DNA of 28,917 nt from a virus: positions 1 through 28,917 of IMG/VR virus record IMGVR_UViG_3300035689_000064; one strand, given 5' to 3'. The position numbers and the translations under genes were made by a program. The notes under the pieces are model-generated. The model saw nothing but the letters and a program-made list of their open reading frames with translations. It made no database searches and had not been told where the DNA came from. This document shows, piece after piece, positions 15,057 to 21,362 of the stretch. Every line of letters starts with the position of its first letter. The stretch's first letter is position 1.

Positions 15057-16319
15057 ATTCTTTTTGAGTTCGTAGAATGCCCTCATCATAATGGCATCTG
15101 CAAAGTCGGGAGATATACCGTGTCTCTTTTTCAAATCTTCTTTGTTGGTCACTCGCAGCTTTCCATCACTATCTATTTTCTCCCTGCGTATCATCTCCAA
15201 TTCTTTGACAATAGTATCTTTATGCGTACCTTCAAATGTGATGGCATTACTTGAAATCAATTCACCTAACTTGAAATAGCAGTCGCATTTAAGATTCATA
15301 TAATTGTCACGCACTGCTTTTGATCCGTTAAGAAATCCTTTGCAATGGAGATAATCTTTCGCACCTCCGCCGATGCCATCCTCATCCACCAGTACGTTGG
15401 AAAGTCTTACCAAGTGATTTTTGATAAGTTCATTGATGGTATCCACAACCTCGTTAATAGGCTTGTGTTTTAATACCACGAACTTTTCAGCGTGTAAATT
15501 ATTCCACACAATTATCACTGTCCTATCATCACCCATTCGTGCGATATCCGCAGTGATGAATTTATCTCCCAAATTAGTTGAAGGTCTGAAGCATCTCAGT
15601 AAATCATCATATTCATAAAGTCTATCTTTGGTCTCATCGTAATCCCAGTCACCTTCTAAAAGTCTTTTGCGGTCAATATCGGGCAACATCTGTAATGATT
15701 CGATGTACACTGGCGATATGTGTGGGTTGTCCGTTGGTAGAGCCTGAATAAAGCGTCTATCCTTTCTGATTGAGTTATTACGTTGCGCATCAAAGAACTC
15801 TCTATACAACCATCCTTTGTGGGGATTGCAGGTCAATAGTCCTTTTGGATTGTCATTGATTAATTTATAGCGGACACGTGAATTTAAGATATTGATACAC
15901 TTTTCGCTCACCTCACTTGCCTCGTCAACAAAGTAGTCTGTGATTTCAAGCGACCCAAATCTTGAAAAATCTGCGTCTGAAGGCATATCAGCCAAGTCCA
16001 TCAAGATAATCTGTGAGCCATTGTACCAATTTATCACATGGTCTTGACCATTGTAAGTAAAATGTTTTCCTGCGATTAGATTGTACTTAGTGCATAGTTC
16101 AAAGAAAGTCGCAAGTGTGGATAGTCGCAACTTTTTTAATTCAGCACGGCCTATTAAACCACGTGTGCCGGGATACTTTAACCGCCTTTTTATTTGCCAA
16201 TCGCAACCTAAAAAAGATTTTCCAGAACCTGCAGAACCACCATACAATAATTGACGGCAATCATTGTCAATCGCAAGATAAGATAGAGCTTCTTTTTGCT
16301 TATCGTGGAATTCTATCAT
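15033..16319 (-). CDS. terL: terminase large subunit
   Basis: This 428-residue DNA-packaging motor has both domains intact. The ATPase has Walker A GGSAGSGKS (27-35), Walker B YFVDEA with Glu133, and the coupling motif LLTCNPH (161-167). The nuclease has FITADIAR (Asp258), LVDEDGIGGG and the closing HGISPDFADAIMM acidic cluster. It cuts concatemers and drives DNA into the portal. Unusually, it is on the minus strand inside the replication-type operon, opposite to all structural genes and to the putative small subunit at 22907. Its start overlaps the upstream gene by 4 bases. Confidence 0.93.
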   Translation of the reverse strand: MIEFHDKQKEALSYLAIDNDCRQLLYGGSAGSGKSFLGCDWQIKRRLKYPGTRGLIGRAELKKLRLSTLATFFELCTKYNLIAGKHFTYNGQDHVINWYNGSQIILMDLADMPSDADFSRFGSLEITDYFVDEASEVSEKCINILNSRVRYKLINDNPKGLLTCNPHKGWLYREFFDAQRNNSIRKDRRFIQALPTDNPHISPVYIESLQMLPDIDRKRLLEGDWDYDETKDRLYEYDDLLRCFRPSTNLGDKFITADIARMGDDRTVIIVWNNLHAEKFVVLKHKPINEVVDTINELIKNHLVRLSNVLVDEDGIGGGAKDYLHCKGFLNGSKAVRDNYMNLKCDCYFKLGELISSNAITFEGTHKDTIVKELEMIRREKIDSDGKLRVTNKEDLKKRHGISPDFADAIMMRAFYELKKNFGKYAFA

Positions 16320-17083
16320 AAGCCATCCTTTATTTTTTGTTGCAATATGTGGCTATCCATTATATCAGAATAGATGAGTCTTGATAATTCACACTGGTAA
16401 TCGTCTTTGAACTTCTGGCGACTCAACTTGTCCAATCTTTTTGCTTTGTATGCACTAATTGATTGAGCGTCTAAGGTCTTTTTATATGCCATAAATTGCC
16501 ATTTCTTCCAGTCCTCATCAGTCCACATTTCATCTTTGATTATCTTCTTATCATAAAATGTGCGAACCTTCATCGGTGCTAACATCAACACAAAATCTCT
16601 TTTGTTTTCGCGCCATAGTCGGATGTCCTCATTAAAAGTATCAGTCCAATCTACTGGCTCATCACTTGTGGTAGATGGCAATTCTATCTTAGCTTTCTTT
16701 TTGTCAATTGCTAAATTAGTTTTCATCTTGAAATCATTGTAGGATTTTAGCACATCGGAAAGGAAAGCTACCGACATCATATTAAATGATTCGATACGTG
16801 TCCATTCTTGACCAACTGCATTGAGTTGGAAGGCCAATGCCATTTCTCCAGTTGTAAGGTATGGATAATGCGTCTGCATAGTCACATACAGAAGATTCGT
16901 TTCCTCATCTGAGGGCAGGTTTTTGATACCATATAGTACTATACCATAGGCGATTGATTGCTTAAAAATGGATAGCGTAATATCGCAAATCCGAGGGGAT
17001 TCAAGACTTGTGATAAATGCCTTTTCGTTATGAGTTAACCCACTGTTGTATTGTGTCTCTTTGAATTCTACCAATTGTGTCAT
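16316..17083 (-). CDS. probable replication-associated protein, 255 aa
   Basis: The pattern HYPYLTTGEMALAFQLNA followed by FNMMSVAFLSDVLKSYNDF is one I recall from uncharacterised proteins that sit in replication regions of Bacteroidota phages. The N-terminal part is helical. The second half contains an acidic/basic linker and a long helical tail rich in Lys and Asp. No Walker motif or nuclease motif is present, so it is not a helicase itself; a loader or initiator-accessory role is only a guess from context. It overlaps the upstream gene by 56 bases and the terminase by 4. Confidence 0.55.
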   Translation of the reverse strand: MTQLVEFKETQYNSGLTHNEKAFITSLESPRICDITLSIFKQSIAYGIVLYGIKNLPSDEETNLLYVTMQTHYPYLTTGEMALAFQLNAVGQEWTRIESFNMMSVAFLSDVLKSYNDFKMKTNLAIDKKKAKIELPSTTSDEPVDWTDTFNEDIRLWRENKRDFVLMLAPMKVRTFYDKKIIKDEMWTDEDWKKWQFMAYKKTLDAQSISAYKAKRLDKLSRQKFKDDYQCELSRLIYSDIMDSHILQQKIKDGL

Positions 17084-17402
17084 TGTGTTGATTTTTAGTT
17101 GTTACAAATTTACTTAAATCCCAAGCTGAGCGAACTGCTGCCTTCCAGTCTTTCATCTTATTCTTGCCGTACTTCCAACCGGTATTGGTGTAATGGCTGA
17201 TAAAGACATCCGCAAAATTAAGCGCATCTTCGGAGTTGGCATTGGGCATTCTTTCGAGAAAGTAGTCAGCGACTTCTTCAAGCGATGGAGCAGTGAAACG
17301 ACATTCTTTGGATTTTGTTTGATTCATCAATTGTTCCATCTTGCTCAATCTCTCTTCGAGATATGAGATTCTTGAACATAAAGACTGGTAGTTGTTTTCC
17401 AT
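17028..17402 (-). CDS. replication-region protein with FTAPSxEEV...MKDWKAAVR domain
   Basis: This 124-residue protein has an N-terminal coiled coil (SRISYLEERLSKMEQLMNQ) followed by a conserved module: FTAPSLEEVADYFLER, then FADVFISHYTNTGWKYGKN, then KMKDWKAAVRSAW. I know this module from small proteins and from C-termini of primosome-type proteins in Bacteroidota phages and prophages. It probably mediates a protein contact in replication initiation. The coiled coil supports the start at 17402, although that start overlaps the DnaA-like gene by 125 bases. Confidence 0.65.
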   Translation of the reverse strand: MENNYQSLCSRISYLEERLSKMEQLMNQTKSKECRFTAPSLEEVADYFLERMPNANSEDALNFADVFISHYTNTGWKYGKNKMKDWKAAVRSAWDLSKFVTTKNQHNDTIGRIQRDTIQQWVNS

Positions 17403-17868
17403 TTAGTTGTTGTTTTAGTTCGCTGCAATTATAGCCATATTTCTCGAATTTGTCAAAACACTCTTCAGCAATAGTTCGGTAACTCATATCATTCGTGTAC
17501 AATTCAATAAACTTTTTAGCGTTGCTTATTGCTGATGCATGGTCTAAGTTAAAGAGTGATCCGATATACTGCCAAGTATGTTCAGTTGCAAAATAATACA
17601 ACGCAATGTAATAACTTCGAGCGTCTGCAATTGGGCGGGTGCGTATCTTTTGCTTTAACTTTTCAACCGATATACCAAGAATATCAGAACAGCATTCGTC
17701 TAAAATTTCAGCAACAGTTCGGAATTCGCCTGCGTGTTGTATAAGTGTTTCAAGATGTTCTATTATCTCATCCTTTTCTTCGTGAATCATTAAGTCTTTG
17801 AGATTAGTCAAATGCATCACACTGCTAACTTTTAGATTATCAATAACCTTTATCAAATCTTTATTCAT
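17278..17868 (-). CDS. DnaA domain IV-like origin-binding protein
   Basis: Residues about 53-125 resemble the C-terminal DNA-binding domain of bacterial DnaA: a helix ending ISVEKLKQKIRTRPIADAR (the basic-loop region), the YYIALYYFATEHTW helix, IGSLFNLDHASAISNAKKF (the DnaA signature region) and a final helix. The AAA+ ATPase part of DnaA is absent. A stand-alone domain IV could mark a phage origin or redirect host DnaA or helicase. The last 43 residues overlap the next gene in another frame and look unlike the rest, so they may be dispensable. The gene sits directly downstream of the small HTH protein. Confidence 0.75.
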   Translation of the reverse strand: MNKDLIKVIDNLKVSSVMHLTNLKDLMIHEEKDEIIEHLETLIQHAGEFRTVAEILDECCSDILGISVEKLKQKIRTRPIADARSYYIALYYFATEHTWQYIGSLFNLDHASAISNAKKFIELYTNDMSYRTIAEECFDKFEKYGYNCSELKQQLNGKQLPVFMFKNLISRREIEQDGTIDESNKIQRMSFHCSIA

Positions 17869-18095
17869 CAGATATAGTTTACAGGTTCGTGTTCGTTTTC
17901 ATTTTCAGCTACCGCCAATGAAATCAATTCGCATTTGTCAACTCCAATCAACTTGGATAACTTATCAATGTGGTTAATGCTCATTGTGATTGGGTACGTT
18001 TCGTACTTGCGACCAGTAGGCCAAGTTACACCCATTGCCTTTGCAAATTCGTAAGTGGATGGGTAGTGCGTTCTTATTAGTGTTCTAAATTTCAT
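17868..18095 (-). CDS. small HTH DNA-binding protein
   Basis: The 75-residue product resembles Cro/C1-type helix-turn-helix proteins: STYEFAKAMGVTWPTGRKYE for the first two helices and recognition helix, then MSINHIDKLSKLIGVDKCELISLA, the usual packing helices. It ends in an acidic tail (ENENEHE). Without an integrase in the genome, it is more likely a transcriptional modulator of the early block than a lysogeny repressor. Its stop overlaps the DnaA-like gene start by one base. A 10-base-arm inverted repeat lies 35-60 bases upstream and is a candidate operator. Confidence 0.65.
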   Translation of the reverse strand: MKFRTLIRTHYPSTYEFAKAMGVTWPTGRKYETYPITMSINHIDKLSKLIGVDKCELISLAVAENENEHEPVNYI

Positions 18096-18132
18096 AATGT
18101 TTTCTTAAGTAAGTAAATAATTCTTTCGGGCT

Positions 18133-18155
18133 ATCAAAGTTGATAACCCCCCTTA
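18133..18155. promoter_or_regulatory. inverted repeat between SSB-like and HTH genes
   Basis: GGGCTATCAA and TTGATAACCC form a near-perfect palindrome with one mismatch and a 2-base centre. It follows the SSB-like stop and precedes the HTH gene on the minus strand. No T-tract follows on that strand, so an operator or RNA-processing hairpin is more likely than a terminator. Confidence 0.4.
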
Positions 18156-18800
18156 AAAAGGGAGGTCATCAGCGTTGTTAGATTTGCCGTCTTGGATAGC
18201 ATCCTTGTAAGGATTTTCACCTGATGTTAAATAGATTTCAAAGGCCTGAGCAGTAGCGCAAATCAATCCAATCTGTTGGTTGATTGGTTGACCTTCGCCT
18301 TTATGCAAATCAACTGCTGCCTTTAGTGCTACTGCACGTGCGATGTCAGCTTTATCTTCGGGAGATTTACCAAAAGACTTTCCACCACCTCCACCATTCC
18401 AAGCGGGTTTCTCATCTTTCGCCCATTTGATGTTCCAATACTTACCGTTCTGCGTGTACTCGTAATTCTTTTCATCCCCTACTTTCCACGTTGGTACTTG
18501 CGTCTTGGCGAAGCATCCGCCTACATCGCCGTTTTCCATTTCAACCTCAAATTTAAAGAGGTCATTCCAGGTGCCATTGTTTTGAATGGACTTGATTTTT
18601 GATGTTTTCATTTTATTTTGATTTTTAATGATTTCTTGATATTTTTTTTCTAAATCTGTTTCAAAGTCTATGTGCATCATCACACCTCTGTAAGCAACTG
18701 TAATGAGCCTACCTTGACTGAATTCATATTCTTGCCTTTTGCGTTCACGATATGAAAGCGGTTTGCCAGTTTTGAATTCGTCCCAATATTCCCAAGTCAT
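18153..18800 (-). CDS. SSB-like single-stranded DNA-binding protein with N-terminal extension
   Basis: The 215-residue frame ends in DDLPF, the acidic tip typical of SSB proteins that recruits replication and repair partners. Residues about 64-130 (MKTSKIKSIQNNGTWNDLFK, GGCFAKTQV, WNIKWAK) have the strand pattern of a small OB fold, followed by a Gly-rich linker (WNGGGGGKSFGKS) and a helical C-terminal part. An internal ATG at 18611 (residue 64) has an A-rich upstream tract and may be the start of the SSB proper. Residues 1-63 (YRERKRQEYEF, GVMMHIDFETDLEKK) would then be a fused or separate small domain. The gene overlaps the upstream 57-residue gene at ATGA. Confidence 0.65.
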   Translation of the reverse strand: MTWEYWDEFKTGKPLSYRERKRQEYEFSQGRLITVAYRGVMMHIDFETDLEKKYQEIIKNQNKMKTSKIKSIQNNGTWNDLFKFEVEMENGDVGGCFAKTQVPTWKVGDEKNYEYTQNGKYWNIKWAKDEKPAWNGGGGGKSFGKSPEDKADIARAVALKAAVDLHKGEGQPINQQIGLICATAQAFEIYLTSGENPYKDAIQDGKSNNADDLPF

Positions 18801-18970
18801 TTCTTATAGGTCTTTTCTTTGAGCAATGCCTCCATCCTTTCAAATGGTTTGCGTGGTGAACTATCCGCTATGTGCTGAGCAATCGCATTGAAATCAAGTT
18901 GCTCTGATGGGTAGCTTGATGACATCACACAGATAAACTTGCGTGGGTAGGTTAAATCAAATGGTTTCAT
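18797..18970 (-). CDS. small hypothetical protein, 57 aa
   Basis: The gene begins at ATG 18970, overlapping the stop of the upstream gene by 14 bases, and ends at an ATGA overlap with the SSB-like gene. The product starts MKPFDLTYPRKFICVMSSSY and ends in a basic helix (ERMEALLKEKTYKK). I do not recognise it. Overlaps at both ends and the absence of any other gene in this 170-base stretch make it likely to be real. Confidence 0.6.
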   Translation of the reverse strand: MKPFDLTYPRKFICVMSSSYPSEQLDFNAIAQHIADSSPRKPFERMEALLKEKTYKK

Positions 18971-19193
18971 AAACAATCGTCTTTTTTAATTTCTCAATTA
19001 GAATATCATATTCTTCACGACTCATTAACCAACGGCGACCAGTGTCATCTTTCCATATTTTAAGGATAGCAAGTAAGGCCGCACGTTCGTTGATGTTTAA
19101 AACGAAGATAGATGAATCCAAAGGACAATGCATCTTATCAAAACCACTGATGTCTTCACCAATGATCATAACAGGTTTTCTTTGATTTCCCAT
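18957..19193 (-). CDS. hypothetical protein, 78 aa
   Basis: The product has a compact appearance (VMIIGEDISGFDKMH, then NINERAALLAILKIWKDDTG, then a Lys-rich final helix). No membrane segment or catalytic motif is visible. I do not recognise the family. It follows the second early gene by 3 bases and overlaps the next gene by 14 bases, so it is part of the leftward early operon. Confidence 0.6.
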   Translation of the reverse strand: MGNQRKPVMIIGEDISGFDKMHCPLDSSIFVLNINERAALLAILKIWKDDTGRRWLMSREEYDILIEKLKKTIVYETI

Positions 19194-19196
19194 AAC

Positions 19197-19397
19197 TTAA
19201 ATGATTTGAAAGATGAATGCTTCAACTCCATTAACGTGATACTTACCAGAATAGGCATGGCAGTAACCGTGTTCATCCATATGGTATTTAATACCATTGT
19301 CGTGAGCGTAATCAATCACAGTAGCGTTTGCCTGCTCCAATGATTCGCAATTGATGGCTTGTTGATGAAAGCCTTTGAAAATGTGAACTTGATACAT
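19197..19397 (-). CDS. small early protein, 66 aa
   Basis: I choose ATG 19397 (MYQVHIFKGFHQQAINC). An upstream in-frame ATG at 19448 would add 17 Gln/Lys/Asn-rich residues translated from what looks like an A-rich leader with a GTGCG/CGCAC hairpin. The product has His, Tyr and Gly spread through (YHMDEHGYCHAYSGKYH), perhaps an alpha/beta mini-domain. The function is unknown. It is the second gene after the main leftward promoter, a typical position for host-takeover proteins. Confidence 0.6.
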   Translation of the reverse strand: MYQVHIFKGFHQQAINCESLEQANATVIDYAHDNGIKYHMDEHGYCHAYSGKYHVNGVEAFIFQII

Positions 19398-19457
19398 AGT
19401 GTTTTGTTTTTGTTGTTTGTTTGTGCGTTGTGGATGCGCACCCCCCATTTTTATTTT

Positions 19458-19640
19458 TTAGAACCAATTAGCTTTGCACCATTTGGTCACTTGTGAATTT
19501 AAGGTTCTTTCAGTGTGAGCATATAAACTCCAGATTTCTTTTCCATCTTCTTTGATAGATGCGAAGTTACCGTTGTCAGTGTAAAGATATTCCACTTCAA
19601 ACTTTCTAAGATTCCAAAAGATTTTGTTTGCTGTTTTCAT
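19458..19640 (-). CDS. first early leftward gene, 60 aa
   Basis: The start ATG at 19640 (MKTANKIFWNLRKFEVEYL) is preferred. A start at 19670 would lie inside the promoter's TAnnTTTG box, so its ten extra residues cannot be on the mRNA. The product is small and mixed alpha/beta with several aromatic residues and no recognisable domain. It is the promoter-proximal gene of the whole leftward block, so it is presumably made first after infection. Confidence 0.65.
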   Translation of the reverse strand: MKTANKIFWNLRKFEVEYLYTDNGNFASIKEDGKEIWSLYAHTERTLNSQVTKWCKANWF

Positions 19641-19667
19641 TTTGTTTTTGTTTCGTTGTTTGTTTGA

Positions 19668-19697
19668 CAAATATAGAAATAAATTTTAATATGTCAA
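19668..19697 (-). promoter_or_regulatory. main leftward early promoter
   Basis: On the minus strand: TTG (19697-19695, within TTGACA), a 19-base spacer, then TATATTTG (19675-19668), a perfect Bacteroidota TAnnTTTG box. An A/C-rich leader without Shine-Dalgarno runs to the ATG at 19640. This is the best promoter in the window. Confidence 0.8.
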
Positions 19698-19758
19698 GAA
19701 AAAAATTAAAATATTTTTAGTTTTCCAATGTTTTCGGGGGTTTCAGGATGCATTTTTT

Positions 19759-19792
19759 TTTGTCCATCCTATTGAAATTGTGTTTAATTTAG
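19759..19792 (+). promoter_or_regulatory. probable rightward early promoter
   Basis: TTTG (19759-19762), a 22-base spacer, then TAATTTAG (19785-19792), one mismatch from TAnnTTTG. The ATG of the nuclease gene is at 19797, so the message would be nearly leaderless. It lies back to back with the leftward promoter in a 155-base AT-rich divergent region. Confidence 0.5.
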
Positions 19793-19796
19793 TGCA

Positions 19797-20192
19797 ATGA
19801 AAGGGAAAATTATCCAATCAATGAAGCCACGTGCGAAGAAACCATTGGCAGGGGAGGCGGGTGTACAGGTTGCCATTGTGCAATATATCAAAATGCAGTA
19901 CCCAAACGCACTTTATTGCGCCTCTGCGGGGGGAATGTTTACCTCAATGAAGCAGGCTATTAAAATGAAAATGACTGGATACGTGAAAGGATTTCCTGAT
20001 TTGCAAATATGCGAACCCAATGAGAAATACCACGGTCTTTTCATTGAGGTCAAGACGGATAAAGGTGTTGTGAGCAAGGAACAAAAGGAATGGATAAAGC
20101 AATTGAACAAACGTGGGTATTATGCTACTTATGTGAAAGGCAGCGAAGATGCCATTAAATTGATAGATGCATATTTCCAAAACGCAATATGA
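19797..20192 (+). CDS. VRR-NUC domain nuclease
   Basis: This 131-residue protein matches the VRR-NUC family of PD-(D/E)XK nucleases: AGEAGVQVAIVQYIK (Glu on the first helix), a strand, KMTGYVKGFPDLQI (Asp68), GLFIEVKTDKG (Glu84 and Lys86) and SKEQKEWIKQL with the conserved Gln96. Phage VRR-NUC proteins are structure-specific endonucleases probably used to resolve branched DNA during replication. It is the first gene of the rightward early block, just past the divergent promoter region. Confidence 0.85.
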   Translation: MKGKIIQSMKPRAKKPLAGEAGVQVAIVQYIKMQYPNALYCASAGGMFTSMKQAIKMKMTGYVKGFPDLQICEPNEKYHGLFIEVKTDKGVVSKEQKEWIKQLNKRGYYATYVKGSEDAIKLIDAYFQNAI

Positions 20193-20649
20193 TCAGCATA
20201 GGCGGTTAGCCGTCAACTTGTGCGGCGGCAACGTTTACGAAGCGGACGACCTTCTGCATGATACTTTGCTATGCATCTTTGAAAATGGCAATGAGATACG
20301 CAATAGTGAGCATTACATAAATCACGCACTGAAAATCGCGCACTGGTCGAATCGTTCCCACTACCATAACACCATTCGCAAGTTTAATCAAATGTCGGAT
20401 GAGCCTACGGAATCACAACTGAGAGATTATGAGAGTGTGACTGTATGGTTGGGTGACCGCATTACAAATGAGCAACTTGATATCTTGATTAGTAGACTTC
20501 CATTCTTTGAGCGAGAGGTGTTTTATCTTTATGCCTTAAATGACTTTTCATATAACGACCTATCCATTGATACTGGTATCCCTAAGAAAGTCCTTTACAA
20601 CGCAGTTAAATACGCAAAAAACGAAATAAAAAAAGCTATTGTGATATGA
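20167..20649 (+). CDS. sigma-70-like RNA polymerase sigma factor
   Basis: This 160-residue protein has a region-2-like segment (AVNLCGGNVYEADDLLHDTLLCIFE) with the D-L-x-x-(D/E) style of ECF sigma factors, and a region-4-like HTH near the end (ISRLPFFEREVFYLYALNDFSYNDLSIDTGIPKKVLYNAVKYA). The linker is short and there is no region 1. It overlaps the nuclease gene by 26 bases. It is the most likely activator of phage middle or late transcription, since most of the late block shows no TAnnTTTG promoter. Confidence 0.7.
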   Translation: MHISKTQYDQHRRLAVNLCGGNVYEADDLLHDTLLCIFENGNEIRNSEHYINHALKIAHWSNRSHYHNTIRKFNQMSDEPTESQLRDYESVTVWLGDRITNEQLDILISRLPFFEREVFYLYALNDFSYNDLSIDTGIPKKVLYNAVKYAKNEIKKAIVI

Positions 20650-21140
20650 ATAAGATAATTGAAATGGCAAATATGCGGATGGCTATTTGTCGTGAATGCC
20701 CGGTATACAATTCAACTACCCGAACTTGTGGCACTCCACTAAATAAATTGAACCCATTTGCTACACCTGTAACGTTGGATGGTGTGACCTTTAAGCCGTG
20801 CGGATGTTTCCTTGATCTCAAAACTAAAATGACTTTTCAGGATTGTCCAGGTGGACGTTGGCCCATTGTAGTGGATAGCGAAAAGAAAGCGCAAGCGAAA
20901 GAGTTGGTAGCATCCGTTAAGGCAACCAATGTGCTAACTGATCCGCAGCGCAGGTTGTTAGCCGAATTTGATGAGTTGATGAAAGGCAGTAAAGGTAAGG
21001 TGAGTAGTTGTGTGCCGTGCGTTAATAAGATGATTGACGACCTCCATAACCAACTAAAAACTGAGGAGGTGCTACTTACTACAGAAGAAACCACAATACC
21101 TAAGAAACGTGGAAGAAAACCAAGAAAATCAGGAATATGA
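20646..21140 (+). CDS. Cys-rich zinc-binding phage protein
   Basis: The 164-residue protein has Cys pairs C-R-E-C-P-V-Y (15-21), TRTCGTPLNKL, KPCGCFLDLKTK and FQDCPGGRWP, a spacing that suggests a zinc ribbon. A later SSCVPCVNK pair and a basic tail (KKRGRKPRKSG) resembling an AT-hook follow. It overlaps the sigma-like gene at ATGA. Similar proteins occur widely in Bacteroidota phages without known function. Partner or cofactor of the sigma factor is an inference from the coupled translation. Confidence 0.65.
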   Translation: MNKIIEMANMRMAICRECPVYNSTTRTCGTPLNKLNPFATPVTLDGVTFKPCGCFLDLKTKMTFQDCPGGRWPIVVDSEKKAQAKELVASVKATNVLTDPQRRLLAEFDELMKGSKGKVSSCVPCVNKMIDDLHNQLKTEEVLLTTEETTIPKKRGRKPRKSGI

Positions 21141-21334
21141 TGAGTCTGCTTCATTTTTGTTTTATGTCCTATGGACTGATCGCATTGTTACTTATTGGGT
21201 TGATGGCAGTGATGATGCTAAGGCGAACCCTACCTACTTCAATTGAAAATATTTTGGGAATGATATTTACCGCATTTTGTTGGCCTGTTGTGTTGGCAAT
21301 GACAATTGTAGAATTGTTCAAAAGTAGTGAGTAA
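21137..21334 (+). CDS. small membrane protein, two TM helices
   Basis: The 65-residue product has two hydrophobic helices (FCFMSYGLIALLLIGLMAVM and IFTAFCWPVVLAMTIVEL) joined by a short basic turn (LRRTLP). It overlaps the Cys-rich gene by 4 bases and ends the rightward early block. It could be an immunity or superinfection-exclusion protein, but there is no direct evidence. Confidence 0.6.
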   Translation: MMSLLHFCFMSYGLIALLLIGLMAVMMLRRTLPTSIENILGMIFTAFCWPVVLAMTIVELFKSSE

Positions 21335-21362
21335 TTAACAGACAACCATTGACCTGAATTAC

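Noticed and set aside
17868-18095. Lysogeny repressor
   Set aside because: The HTH protein is real, but there is no integrase, excisionase or attachment site, so a repressor of a temperate switch is not supported.
19398-19448. Extended N-terminus of the second early gene from ATG 19448
   Set aside because: The extra residues are Gln/Lys/Asn-rich translations of an A-rich leader containing a hairpin. The ATG at 19397 begins a normal-looking protein.
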